64,000 nt of DNA from Darksidea phi (lineage: Eukaryota; Ascomycota; Dothideomycetes; Pleosporales; Lentitheciaceae): positions 169,653-233,652 of the forward strand of contig JASJFT010000056.1 in NCBI GenBank assembly GCA_030770425.1, read 5' to 3'. A model generated the notes under the pieces. It saw only the letters and a program-made list of their open reading frames with translations. It had not been told where the DNA came from and made no database searches. A program made the translations under genes and the position numbers. Numbering within the stretch: the stretch's first letter is position 1; every line of letters starts with the position of its first letter. This document shows, piece by piece, positions 22,969 through 35,189 of the stretch.

Positions 22969-24660
22969 ATGATTAGAAGAGGAAGGGTTGAAGGGTGGCT
23001 CAAGGAGCCTGTCGAAGGTCTGCGGACATGGGCCAGCTTTCGAGGTGCCGAGTTTAACGGCGTCAAAGTCGGACCGCTCCCAGGTTTCGAGCACCACGGC
23101 TCGACTGTGATAGCAGAACGCAAGCTGGCCAGCGGTCAAGCTCCTTTGATGACAGTTCCGAAGGACTTGATCCTTTCGCGGCAAAACATTGAACTGTTCG
23201 CTAAATCCGATCACCATCTGCGTGAATTACTCCATGCTCTTGGCGACTTTGGATGGACCACGCGGGGAGCCGTTTTGATCTTTCTACTCATGCAAGCCAC
23301 CATTTGCTGTCCGCGCGTTAAGAATGTCGGCGTTCATAATCCGCTCAGAGAGTACATCAAATTCTTGCCAGATGAGCTGCTTCCAACCTTATGGATCGAG
23401 GAAGAGCTGGAACTACTTGATGGAACAACCCTCCGACCTGCCGTTCGGGCTAAGCTGAACAGTTTACTCCGAGAATTTGAAACGATTCGATCAGCGACGG
23501 AGAGTATCGCTTGGTGTGCTAAATACTGGTGGGATGACGAGAACGGCCTGGTAAGTAATTCAGCGAGTGCGCAATAGAGCTTATCTACACTCCACACGCC
23601 ATCCTGCCTGTCAACAGACATACCTCTAAAGACTCACTCGAGGTGGCATCATGGCTACTGTTACATCCTTCTTGGAAGTCCGAAGTGTCTACTAACGTAG
23701 AGATGCATCAAGATCACGTTTGATGACTGGCTGCTGGTCGATGCTATGTACCGGTCAAGAGCCCTAGAGTTCCCGGGCGTTGGTGATGCAATGGTTCCTT
23801 GCATTGACATGGCCAACCATGCCTCCGGAGAAGCAACAGCAGCGTTGTATGAGACTGACGAGGATGGAAATGGTGTTCTACTCTTGCGAGAAGGCAAGGA
23901 GATACAGAATGGCGAAGAGGTTACGATCACGTAAGTGCAACCTATCGTTTCCCCGCCTCATTGCAAGCCCAAAACGGCCTGTTGTATCTATATTGGCTCG
24001 TAGGTTGACGGCACTAGCTATGGCGACGAGAAAGGAGCATGTGAGAATATCTTCTCTTACGGCTTCATTGAAGGCACAATGCAATCAGCAAAAACCATGT
24101 TCCTAGATCTTGACATACCCGATGATGACCCGTTGCGACCAGCGAAGATTCACGTCTGTACAACTGCACCAGGTTTCCGCCTATTCGACAAGGAAGAGCA
24201 CCGTGTTGAGTGGGAAAGCGACTTCATCTGGCTTGTCGTAGTGAATGAGGAAGATGGCCTCGAATTCAAAGTCTTGCAAACCATAGATGGGACGAGAGAA
24301 ATTCAAGCACTCTGGAAAGGGCGAGCGTTGAACGATACATCGTTACGCAGTATCCTGGAAGCAGACCCCCTTCGGGATGTTTACCAGCTTAGAGCGGTGG
24401 TGTTACTACAGAACCGAGTGGAAAGTCAGATTGAGAAGTTACGGGAAGTGGGGAGCCCTGAGCGTAATGCGAGCGTCCGACAAGGATGCTGGGAGCTTGC
24501 GGCGGGACTGCGCAGGTTAGAGCTCGACATGCTGCAGAGGGCCATGTCTACCCTGGAGGGGCAGCGAGCGGCTCTTCTCGACTCAGACACTATACAACGC
24601 TACCTTGGACTGATCGACGATGAAAATGAAGGTGAGGAGGAACCAGTGGACTTCACCTAA
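22969..24660 (+). CDS. SET-domain lysine methyltransferase (Rubisco LSMT / Rkm-like class)
   Basis: Three exons: 22969-23550, 23701-23930 and 24018-24660, 484 aa. The ATG at 22969 starts IRRGRVEGWLKEPVEGLRTWASF, close to the SET-I start of this class. The domain is interrupted by a long insertion (typical), and its second half holds VGDAMVPCIDMANHASGEATAALYE and, across the second intron, EVTITYGDEKGACENIFSYGF; these contain the NH and GD..Y elements of the cofactor and lysine pocket. A helical C-terminal domain (LREVGSPERNASVRQGCWELAAGLRRLELDML) resembles the Rubs-substrate-binding region. Substrate in fungi of this class is usually a ribosomal protein or an elongation factor; which one cannot be read. 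The first intron (150 nt) is longer than average. Confidence 0.88.
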
Positions 24661-26280
24661 AGCTCGACGTCCCCACATTGATGGTCATTGTCTCAAGGGC
24701 CCCTCTTGGTGGGCCTGTCTGGAGCTGAGTATCTGCACTCGGTGTTATGGGACCGTTAATATACAACGCCGCCCACACCCCCCAACCACCGTGCGGCGTC
24801 GACATATTAGGCAGCTGTCAGGGACATCTAACAGGCACTGCGAATATTATGGAAGCTTCGTCGAAGCAAAGAATATCAACCGACAGCGCAACCGCGCGCC
24901 TGGTGCCTCTCGGTGTATATTGTTTTCATCTGCTCCCACAGATCGTTGATCAACTCGCGCGTCGGCCAGAAGTATCGGGTTGATCAGCAAATGACGCACT
25001 TCGATAGTGACAACTAGGAATGTTAAATTTTCTCGGGTTGCACAGAGCTTCCCCCCTATACGGCGTAGGTGATATCGAGAGTCAGACGGATAAATCTGGC
25101 CGTGCTCCCGGAAGAATTGTTATTCTTCGTTTAACCAGCTATATCAACAGGGACATCTCCACGCGCAATCAGCGAAAACGGTTCGAATATTCCCCCATCA
25201 ATGTTCCAGAAGAAGTGTTTTCCGTAACAATGGTAGGCTTGGCAGCATCGAGTGGAGCAAAGCCAAATCGCTTCGCGCAGCAGATGTAAACCCCGGACCG
25301 CAAACGAGTGGACGGCATCTCATGATCACGATGCAGGTTCATGTTCTCCCCAGGTTCTCGAACAGCGGTACAAGTGGAGCCGACCTAGACGCAGTAGTGA
25401 TGGGCCTCAACGGCTGTCCACAATATAAGCATGCGCCCCTGTGGCACGTAGAGTATGGCTACGAGCCAGAAAGCCATCTGTTGCAAGGGACAGTCGAGCG
25501 ATCGCTTGGCAGACAGCCGCCTGCCTTGTTCCGACCCCCGTCGAAGAGCGTGCTTTTGCTCGAGCTACGACTCTTTGATAGAGAGCATTTTCATAATGGC
25601 TTGCCACTGGTGAAGCTAGTGAAGCAGGTGGGACAGCCAGCAATCACAACAGACGGCCCGACTTGATGCGTCTGCATCGGGATCATGCTCGCGGAGGGTT
25701 TCGAGACACGGCCTCGCATCGCTATGAATACCTAGTGAGGGTTCATGGCGGGCGCTTGAGCAGTCTGAGGGATGACAGGCAAAGACGGTGGAGCGCGAGC
25801 ACCCTCGCCGTTGATCGCTCAGGAGAGGTTTAGTGGCAAGAAACCACGAAAAAGGCACGGAGGCAGGGCCTCGGACGAGTGCTAAATTGCGTGACCGGGG
25901 TGATCCTGAACTTGGTGCCAGGTTTCTCGCAAGCAGGAGGCAGGTCTTCCCCGCATCGCCGTGCTGAGGCCCTAAAAGACGCTAAGCAACCCCAGAGACG
26001 AACCCGTCCCAGCTTACCGTAACATCAGCAGCCACCTGCCGCGCTTTCGATTTGCTTGGTTCCTTTTATGCACCCGTGCCGCCCCTCATCCCTCGCCGTC
26101 AACTTACCCGTCACCCACGCTCTTCGCCTGACAACCATCGAACAACCATCTGTCAGCCCGCCAGAGCACGATCGGATGGTGTTATTAGCTCGTCCTACGA
26201 CACATTGCACCCACCCTACGGGGCCTTGAATTGAGTCGGAAGACATCGCACGAGCAAGCGATTTTGCGCACGCCGCCAAT
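24661..26280. other. Long upstream region of the FacB-like regulator
   Basis: 1.6 kb with no recognisable gene. A 114-codon frame at 25322-25666 has no family likeness. Probably promoter and a long 5' leader, as is frequent for fungal carbon regulators. Confidence 0.4.
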
Positions 26281-29109
26281 ATGCCTGGAATTCTCCCTAT
26301 GAAGGTGATCAAGGTCGGGACTGCCGCTCAGTCGCGCATTGCCCAGGCCTGCGACCGATGTCGCTCAAAGAAAATTCGGTGTGACGGCATCCGCCCCAGT
26401 TGCACGCAATGCGTCAATGTGGGATTCGAGTGCAAGACGAGCGACAAGCTCAGCCGCCGCGCTTTTCCGCGCGGATACACGGAGTCGCTTGAAGAGCGTG
26501 TACGGATGTTGGAGGCAGAAGTGCGAGAACTGAAGGATTTGCTGGACGAGAAGGATGAGAAGATTGATATGCTATCGAGGATACATTCGCACTCTCCGCC
26601 CAGCAATCACCTAAGACGTACACCACATTCGCCGTTGCCAGCACCAGAAAATCGGGAGGACTCGCAGGAGAAGGATGAAACGTTCAAGGTGCAGCAATCG
26701 CCTCTACTGCTCGACGACGAGAATCGTGATACCTATTTTGTAGGAAGTTCTAGTGGAAGGGCGTTTGTCGGTATGGCTCGCGTCTGTTCGACTAATGATT
26801 GTATATCTAACAGTTGACAGAGTCGTTCAAGCAACGTGCACAGGAGACCGGCAGGTCGTGCTCGGATGTCAACTCGAACGCGTTTTTCGGGACCGGTTCT
26901 AAGGCATCGGCATCGCATTCACCTAAGCGCATCATCTCATTCAAAGCGCCGCCTCGCTTGGTCTCTGACCAGATGATCAACATCTTCTTCCAGGAATGGG
27001 CCCCGTTATTTCCCGTCCTGCATCGCCCAACCTTCCTCTCCCTCTATGAGCAGTATGTCGCCGGTCCCGAGATCAGGATCGACAAGAAGTCAATTGCCAA
27101 ACTCAATCTCGTCTTTGGAATAGCTGCTCTGTCGAGCGATGTAGGTGTCCCTTTTTTGCACGGTAAATTGTTACTGACGCACACCAGCCTCGCGATGGCC
27201 AAGACGTGGAGTCCTTCGAAGCGCAGTGGCAGAGTGCCATTGAGAGCTTCATCATGGACAATGACATAGCTACTCTGCAATGTCTTGTCCTTGCCCAGAT
27301 TTTCTGCCTTCTCAAAGCTGACTACTCTCGGCTTCTCAAGTACAAAGGTCTCGCCATTGGCCTGTCACAGCGTCTCGGCTTGCATCAATCCCAGAAGCGC
27401 TTCGCTCTCGGCGCGCTGACGAGCGAAACCCGAAAGAAGGTTTTCTGGACGCTATATACTGTTGACTGGTAAGATTATAGATACCAAGTCACTCTTACAC
27501 AATGTTAATTGACCACAGCCTCTCTGCTGCCCATCTCGGTCTGCCCAAGCTCATCCGGGAAGAGGATGTGCACTGCGAGTATCCGGTCGATGCCGACGAT
27601 GAGTATGTCACCGAAAAGGGCTTCCTGCCAACCCTTCCTGGGGAATCGACCAAGCTTTCTAGTGCCCTGGCGCTATTCCGTGTCTCACGCATCCTCTCCA
27701 AGGTCCTAGCTGAGCTGTACCCCGCTTCGTCATCGCATGAGATTTCTTTTCGCACCATGGCATCGCTTGCGGACGACTTAGAAGAGTGGCAGAACACTCT
27801 CGCCCCTCATCTCAAGCTCATCTTCCATCAAGACAAGCCTAGCACAAACGTGACCAGCAGCAGATCGCCCCTCCTGGTACGTCGCATCCGCGCCCCAACC
27901 TATATTGTATAGATGCAGCTAACCACATCCTAGTCCTTGGCATACCACCACATTCGATCGCTCATCTATCGACCGGCCGTCGTTGCCAACCTTGGCGATA
28001 AGGGCTCGTCGGCACTTGTTGCTGTCGGCGATTCCTGCAAGCACATTGTCCAGATTATCGAGCTACTCGACGAACGCAAATTGAGCCTCTCGTTCTGCCT
28101 CAATAGGAATGAGCTCCTTGTCCAGGCTGGCTTCGGCTTGCTATTTCAGACTCTCAATCTCGACCGGGGTGGTAAGCTCATGAAAGACTCCAACAGGCTT
28201 ACCTGTGTTGTCATGGACATGCTTGATAGGGGCACCGCTGCGGGCGCTCAAGAGTACCGCCGCATTGGCTGTTCTATGATTGCGGTCCCTCGCCTGGAGC
28301 AGATGCCCACTCCCGTCTTGCCCCGTCACAGCTCTGAAGGCATGATGGGTGCGCCTATGGACCGGTTCCGTGCAACACAAAAGTCGCTCAAAGCAATTGC
28401 CGCACGCTTCTCCCCCAGCGCCATGAAGATCGCTCCACAAGACCACAAAGAACCTCGTCGCGCCACCCTCCCTGCCATCTCACCCTCCATGGGCGCGCAC
28501 GCCAACCCTTCCTCGACGAGCCTCTCATCCATCCGCTCCGAACCTGCCAACGCCCGATCCGAGCCAACCCTCAGCCCCCTCTCCCACCGCTCCTCCCTCT
28601 CCGTGCACAGCAAACGCCGCGCGAGCAACATCCTCCGCCAGAACCCCAACATCGACTACCTCTCTCTCGGCACGGACCCGCTCGCTAACTACGCCCTCCA
28701 CCACCCATCAGCTACCACCGGTGGAAAAGACGTCTCACCCTCGGACTGGGAACGCCTCCTGTCCTCCCTCGACAACGGCCAAACGAACATCTACGACAAC
28801 ATTTACGGTGGCCCGCCTGCGGACGCCCTCCTCGACTGCCCTCCTCTGTCAGCAGGTGCCGAGACAAACCTCACCTGGTCGCCCAATATGTGGAACTGGA
28901 ATAGCTACAACGAGCAGGCTCCGCCACCGCAGAGCGTGCTTAGCTTCAGCGACGAGAGTTTGACCAGCGGAGAGGAGTTTGCGCACTCAGCGGCCGAGTA
29001 TGGGTCCACGCCAGGCAGTGAGAGGGTCTATCAGGGTATCATCATTCCGGATTTGGGTGGCACACATGGCATGGGGTTGGGTGGGCTTGACGGCAATTTT
29101 GGCTTGTAA
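26281..29109 (+). CDS. facB: Zn2Cys6 transcription factor, FacB/Cat8-like regulator of acetate/gluconeogenic carbon use
   Basis: Five exons: 26281-26770, 26821-27140, 27188-27468, 27519-27876 and 27934-29109, 874 aa. The N-terminus [13 protein letters not shown] leads into the zinc cluster [11 protein letters not shown]...[11 protein letters not shown] (residues about 24-51), a linker ([21 protein letters not shown]) and a leucine-zipper-like coiled coil ([21 protein letters not shown]). The fungal-specific middle domain runs over the introns ([49 protein letters not shown]). The C-terminus is Ser/Pro-rich with an acidic, aromatic end ([19 protein letters not shown]) that looks like an activation region. 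FacB in Aspergillus drives acetyl-CoA synthetase and glyoxylate genes and is glucose-repressed. The family call rests on the linker and N-terminus; the gene name is by similarity recalled, so 0.7 for identity, 0.95 for zinc-cluster factor. Confidence 0.85.
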
Positions 29110-31089
29110 TGCGCTGTAAGAGTATATGCTTTCAAAACGATTACGAGCGTCATGATTGGGCTGGTCTGGGCTGGGCTGGTTGGGGTTCGGGAATGGATAT
29201 TGTACTTTCGTTTCCTCGCTTCGATTCTCAAGATACCATTGCCTCGTATCCACGAGAGCGCACGCGTTTATTTAGTTACTTTGTTTGGCTCGGTCGAGCT
29301 GTCCGATCCTTTCGTTCACTGTGTATTTTTTCTAGCTCTCAGTATGTACTTTCTTTTTTTTTTTATCGGATGGTTGAGAATATACTCCACAGCAAAGTCG
29401 TCTCTTTAAGCACCTGTAAAATGCCAAATGTCAAAACGTCTTCATCACAGCTTGTACTCGGATGCTAAGCTTTACCGTCGAAACGCATCGGTACTTGGTG
29501 ACGAGGTCCGCTTCCGAGATCTACACTGGGGACCCTTCCGTCTCCAACTTTGTCTTCAACACAGCCTCACATCCTATAGTTCACACTGACGTAACCGCAC
29601 ACCTCCGACCAACCACGCAATCGCCCGTCCACCCCCTCTTCCACTCCGTGGAATCCTAAAAAATTCAAGCATGACGCTATCTACCCCCGCAACCAGGACT
29701 CTACCCTCCAAGCAGGCAGGCCTGCGAAGTATCGTGCGGCCGCACCAGCGTACCCATAGTTACCTACCGTGGGCCGATTACCCACAGCACCACCGAAGCC
29801 CTGCAACAAGCAACATTTCCGTTGTGAGAATGGAGCAAGACGATCTGCATCAAGCTAAAACATGCACGTGCCACGAATGACGCTGACTCGAGGACCTTTC
29901 AAGAACTTGGTGATGTGTGAATGCGTGATTCGTCTTCTTGTCATCGGTGAAGCGGAAGGCGTACGCGGCATTGCGACATGACTCGGCTAGCGTATGCTGA
30001 CTAGCTTACCTAGCTCGTTGTATCATGGTGGGTGGACAGTGAAGATCCAAAGCCGAGGCTCTCGTGTTAAGCTTCAACACGTGGAAAAGTACGGGGTTAG
30101 CGTGGTGGGCTGGAGATGGTGATCAGATCACATGAAGATTTCATCAAGGGTAGTTTATAAATGAAGATGGTGAAGGAGTTAGGAGGGAATAGCGATAGTT
30201 CGAAGTATCTGATAAAAGAGCCAAAGGAGGTAGGTTCGAGGAAAAGAAAATACAAGAGCGCAATAAGACGGTGACGGAGGAGTTCTGCATAGGAGCTTGT
30301 GAAGCACATCAGCATTGCCAAAAGAAACATTGATGAAGCCCCGGTAGACTTATACAGACTATTCCCAATGAGGAAGTGTGTGATGTTGGACATCTTAAGG
30401 TTTCCACTAGTCAGATATCCAGCATGTATCTAAGGGCGTGTCCGACGTGAAGGATCCGGGGTCTCCGCAAACTCGCCAAAAGCTTGAAGTTGAATGTGTC
30501 TAGGGCGTTTCTCAGCTCCGGAACCGAAAATTCTACAGCTATCTGGGTGCGGGGAAGATACTGGGAGCCTATGCACAGATCGGTCAAAAGTCACGCCATG
30601 GTCTTTTGAGAGTTTTTCGACGCGCGCCCATCACGGCATCATAACGCTAAACGCTAAACGCTAGTCCGACGAAGGGTTTTGCTGGGATAGTCGGAACAAT
30701 TCGGAATAGGGTATCGTTGTAGAAACCAGGTATGTTAGCCCAAACTTGCATCAATGCACTACTGAGCTGCGTGTGCAGCGCGCGAGCGCTCCTTCCCACG
30801 GCGCCGGTGTCGGAGGAACGTTATGGCGCTCGTGATTGTCTCGGAGAAGTGGAAGATCGCTCGGCGGGTCGGATCTCGTGCGCAAGGAAGGTGTTGCGAG
30901 ATTCCACGCCTGAAGGAGCAGCTTTTTTGGAGGGTGGACCGTCGACAACTGCTACGGTAAATGAGCCACTAGGGAAGAACTGCGTGACTTAATCTCAGCA
31001 GTTGTGTCAGAGGTATAATAATGGTGCGCGCGAGGGGATGACCCCCACAACACACCCCCACTACTGTAGTAGGAACTATCGTGATCACT
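29110..31089. other. Gene-poor 2-kb spacer
   Basis: Between the 3' ends of two convergent genes (FacB-like and KTI12), so no promoter is required here. Contains a poly-T run near 29350-29364 and a short tandem repeat, AACGCTA three times, at 30643-30663. A 98-codon hydrophobic frame on the minus strand (30097-30393) has an ATG but no recognised family, and I do not call it a gene. Confidence 0.4.
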
Positions 31090-32137
31090 CTATCGCTGGA
31101 ACTCATCGTTCAGGTGACCCACGAAAGTTTCTTTTATCCTCGACTTTGATATATTGTGTTGGCGGTTGAGTGTGATGAACTGGCGGCGTATACGTTGTAG
31201 CTGCGGGAGCGTCATAGGTGTTGCGGGCAGTTGGATGGGTTTATCGACTTCTAGGACTCTGATCTCGCCGCCGCCTTCGCCGGGGTGATCCTTCTGGTAG
31301 GTCATGATTTGGGTTAGGATGTCGGACGTGGTCTTGTCGAGCTCGTAGAGATAGTTCTGCTCAGTGGCCGGTTTCTGGTGGCATGTCAGTTAGGAGCTAC
31401 ACAGGAGAGTTGAGGCACGCACCAACACGGTCGCCTGGTTCGGTCGCACGACTTTGGCCTTGCCGTCGCTGCCTACGAGAGCTTCCCATATCTGGTCGAA
31501 CGGCGGCGTTTCGTCTTCCTCGAGGACGGTGAAGAGAGGACTATCCCATCTCGTCATGCCGTTCGGCTCCTCGTATCGGAAGACAAGGTTCTCAAAGTCC
31601 TCTTCTTCATACCCCCCATCCTTCTCCGTGTCCGCTAGCAGCTTTGTGTTGATCTCACGACATTTCTGGACGGGGGTCCCTATGTGCACCTCTTAAACTA
31701 TCAGCACCCAGACCCACAAAAACCATGCTCGGCACGACTGACCACGCAGTTGGGCGTCTGAACAGCCTTCGCCTCGCAGTATAGCTGATACCTGTAACCC
31801 TTGATATAGTTCAGGCCATCGGCAATAACGATATCGTCCCTTGACAGCACTCTCTTCACGGCTGAATACTCCTCGGCACGGGCGTCCTTCTCTGCCTTTG
31901 CGGTATGATATACGCTGCGCGATAGACCCAATGACTGGTCGTTGATGAGGTGCACCTTCAGCCTGCCAACCCGCGCATCCGCCGTGTCGCTGGCGATCTT
32001 GGACTCGAAGAATTGCCGCAGTTGGTTGGCACGTGTGGTCTTGCCCGACGAGGGGTAGCCCGAGAGGAGGACCAACTGTGCGATATGTCAGTTCAATGTT
32101 GCTACCAGCGCATATCTGGGCCAGAACTCACGGGCAT
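31090..32137 (-). CDS. KTI12: Kti12, P-loop ATPase required for Elongator tRNA wobble-uridine modification
   Basis: Four exons: 32132-32137, 31743-32075, 31423-31689 and 31090-31374, 296 aa. The first exon is just ATGCCC. Splicing it to TTGGTC gives the family start MPLVLLSGYPSSGKTTRA, with the P-loop GYPSSGKT at residues 8-15. Further marks: HLINDQSLGLSR, RDDIVIADGLNYIKGYRYQLYCEAKA, FDQIWEALVG and a C-terminal RRQFITLNRQH motif that fits the family's tRNA-binding tail. Kti12 is related to PSTK kinases and binds Elongator, promoting cm5U-type modification of tRNA. Another member of conserved tRNA modification machinery, PCC1, lies 30 kb away by chance. Divergent from a small Gln-rich gene with 509 nt between starts. 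Confidence 0.93.
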
Positions 32138-32646
32138 GTTGGGGATGCGGCTGCGGCCTGACGGTTGAGTTGAATTATGGTTTGATTGTTTAGGCGGGCG
32201 GGGGCTCGAGACGAGGGTTCTAGGCGCGGTACCGGAAAATAACTGCCCGTAGGTTATGGCCGTGGCGCCAGAGAGTGGAGCGGTAGTGACGAAATTTCGC
32301 CTTGCTCGACTCCCTTCAATGTTCATGCTAGCCTCGGCACGACATCCGTACATTTGTCCTATCCACATGTCCGCCTGCCTCTTTCCCTTCCTCCTCCGCA
32401 CCCATTCAGCCAGAGGCCCGGTTGCATATTGCGAGCCCGCCAATCTGTCCTTATTGTGCCGTCAACCTGTTAATTCGATAATTAACGACATCGATCGTTA
32501 CACCCCGCGCCATCGAGATCTGCTCGGTGTACTTTAGCCCACGCCTCGAAACCCCCACGAAGGACCAGCACAACCACCAAGTCGTCCGCTCCCTCGCCCG
32601 ACAAGTACCTTGTTTTTCCACCGTCAAAAGCAGATACGTACATATA
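32138..32646. promoter_or_regulatory. Divergent promoter region of KTI12 and small Q-rich gene
   Basis: 509 nt between two opposite start codons. C/T-rich just before 32647, with no specific element recognised. Confidence 0.45.
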
Positions 32647-33063
32647 ATGTCGACGGCAAAAACCCCCACTCCTCCTCTTGCACGGCCTGTCTTCCCTGCC
32701 CTCCAACCCTCCGCGGGCTCTCACAATTCCTCGGCCTACCAAAGCTACAGCAGCACTGCGAGCCTTGCGTCGCCGTCTCCCGCGTCCTCAGCACCGATGC
32801 CGTCGCCCTCAGCCGCACGTCCACAGCAGCAAGGCTTCTTCGGCTCGTTAAGCGGCCAGCAACAAGCCCAGCAAGCCCAGCAGCAGCAGATGCAGCCCTT
32901 GCAACGACGTCCCACCTTCGAGTACCAGCCGAATCGAGAAGGTGCAGGCAGAACGGCTGCCGAGACAGCAAACTATCTAAACCAGGCTGCACTCCTGGCT
33001 GAGGCGGCGAAGAGGGCGCAGATGGCTGTCGTCATGCGTGATCTTGACGGCATGGAGCTATAG
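32647..33063 (+). CDS. Small low-complexity (Ser/Pro/Gln-rich) protein, unknown function
   Basis: Single exon, ATG at 32647, 138 aa. The first 80 residues are Ser/Ala/Pro-rich, then a Gln-rich part (QQQAQQAQQQQMQ), then a compact C-terminal helix-like block (ETANYLNQAALLAEAAKRAQMAVVMRDLDGMEL) that looks conserved in composition and may be the functional part. No signal peptide or membrane segment. The frame stays open upstream but lacks another ATG. I do not recognise a family. An untested possibility is a small adaptor or RNA-granule protein, since Gln-rich tracts are common there; nothing in the sequence proves it. Confidence 0.6.
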   Translation: MSTAKTPTPPLARPVFPALQPSAGSHNSSAYQSYSSTASLASPSPASSAPMPSPSAARPQQQGFFGSLSGQQQAQQAQQQQMQPLQRRPTFEYQPNREGAGRTAAETANYLNQAALLAEAAKRAQMAVVMRDLDGMEL

Positions 33064-35189
33064 GGTACTTCAGACAAGAGCATATAATAATTGGGCAATA
33101 CCGGAAGGTACGATTCTCGTCTTTGCAACTGCCGCGATTAGAGCTGCGAATATGGACTACGGGCAGAACTCGGCATACCTGCAAAGAAGTTGTGGGTCCG
33201 AAAGTTCAAAGCTTCTTGTCCTACTTGCACGAGCCTGGCCTACTAGGCTTGCGAATTTTCCCCGGCCATCGTGGACGCATTGCATGTCGAGTTAGCCCTC
33301 GATCTACAAACCCGCTGACTTTTTCTAATTCGCCGCATCACATATCATCTAATAACACGGTTCTACAACCCCAATGTTCAATGTACATATTCCTCGACGT
33401 TTTCCCCATTCCATGGCTACGGTGTCACACAGACAGCATAGGACCACCCATCACTCTCCTGGCGTTCCCTAGCATCGGCGTTGATTTGATATCCTGTGGG
33501 TTGGACTTTTGGCAAAGGAGATGTTCCTTCCACGGACTAGAGAGCATATGCGGACAGCAACGTATGGATAAGCCACGAAGAGATCAAAGAATTTGTATCC
33601 ACTGCTAAAACTCTGCATGTATGCCATGACCCGTATCTTGAACACATAATCATGTGCCCTTCCTCGCTTTCTTCGTCTCACCATTCGCCCTCTTCAAAAT
33701 AAGCAATGCTCAAATGCTCACGCAAGCCCGCGGCATGTTCACATAGTCATGTTCTACACGTCTTCCATCCACGTCCCTCATGCAGTCAGCGTTCATAATC
33801 ACGATCTGCACCGCCATAATCACTATCATCATGAAAAACAACAAGGCGAGAATCACCAGGCCACTCATAACCTCGGTATCTTACCCTCTATACCGCGGAG
33901 CCTCTCGATCCAGCCATGCCATCCAGCTTCGGATCTAAGATACCGATCTACGTGGAAACAAGCAAACACAGATCCAGCCTCACATCTACAAAAAACAAAA
34001 CAAATGCAAGATCCCGCACGCTACGGATAGTTAATATGGAAGCGCCGTTTCCGCTTGGCCCCTCGCTGCAGCATACACGCGTGTATGCACTGAGAATTGC
34101 TTTTGATATAAGGCTGAGGGCGGGACGGGATGACAACACGCGTGGGGGTGCATGTGGCCCAGGGGCCATATATGCATATGATACCTGGGCTGCTTTGTAC
34201 TATTGCAGCTTCGAGCAGCACCGGGGCGTAGGGCAACCCATTTGGGGGGTTTTTTTCGGCCCCCGTTTGCCGGAGTAAGCGGTGTGGTGCATGTGTGTTC
34301 GTTTGTATTGGGTGGAGCACGAAGGGCTAAGTGCATGCATACGTGTATTGTTAATGTACGTGCGAACGCGATACTCTGGTGGCCGTTTGCGGAAATGGGG
34401 AAGGGGGCGGAGTGTGGGAAGGCTTCGATGTTATCGGCACTTGCGATGAATGATCCAAGAGGTGGAGCTTGTTTTATGAGGCTACCCTACATGTACGATC
34501 AGTAGTTTTATTGATTATGAGGCATTTTTGGAATCATAGTGTCAGGAAGAACTTTATGCCAATTGCATACAAAAACTAAGCCTACGACGCCATACTCAAG
34601 GTTCAGACTAAACCCGACCAATGAACGCAACTATCAAAGCAAAAGTCACCCGACCTCTCGCAGCTCGCTGGTGATAACCGCCTTTTGCCCATATGCCCAA
34701 TGTAGATGCCAGCGCTGTAGCGAAAGCTGATCCCAAGCTTCTGGAGACCGGCGACCTCCGTCTCATTTTCACCGGCTACGACCACCAGATCTGGAAAGCA
34801 GTCTCCTCAGCTCCACTTCTCTGTTGCCACTATGTGCTGATGCGATGAATGAATATATGCCTCGTACCTCCTCCTAGTGCTGACTAAGCACTTATTTTCC
34901 GTTTGGCCATACCTGGCTCGCAAACGGCGTTTGGGAAAGTGGTGAAAAGCATCAAGTGATACATGGCTCCACGTCCTGTATGTCTTAAGAGGATTCATAT
35001 AGCCGGGTACTGGTAGCGCAAGACTGGTGGGACGAACAGGTGGGGTTCTCACCGGTACCCGGTGTGGGCCTTCTACGCCCTGCTGGAAGGCAACTCGATA
35101 TAAAAAGTGGTTCGCGCACTATGCTTTGCCTCGTTTGCGGCTCTTCTGCGACCCGCATCGGCCCCCCTCTTGTAAAAATGGCGATGAAA
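33064..35189. other. Gene-poor 2.1-kb spacer
   Basis: Lies between the 3' end of the small Q-rich gene and the 3' end of the F-box gene. No coding unit was recognised. A G-run, T-run, C-run arrangement at 34244-34264 could form a G/C-stem hairpin with a T-rich loop. Confidence 0.4.

Noticed and set aside
25150..25200. GGTTCGAAT-like T-loop as a hint of a tRNA gene
   Set aside because: No cloverleaf arms could be paired around it. No tRNA gene was found elsewhere by eye, and I cannot run a covariance search.
25322..25666. 114-codon frame upstream of the FacB-like gene
   Set aside because: No family likeness, and it lies in a likely promoter or leader region.
30097..30393. 98-codon hydrophobic frame on the minus strand
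   Set aside because: Has an ATG, but low-complexity hydrophobic composition can arise from A/G-rich DNA; no conserved motif.
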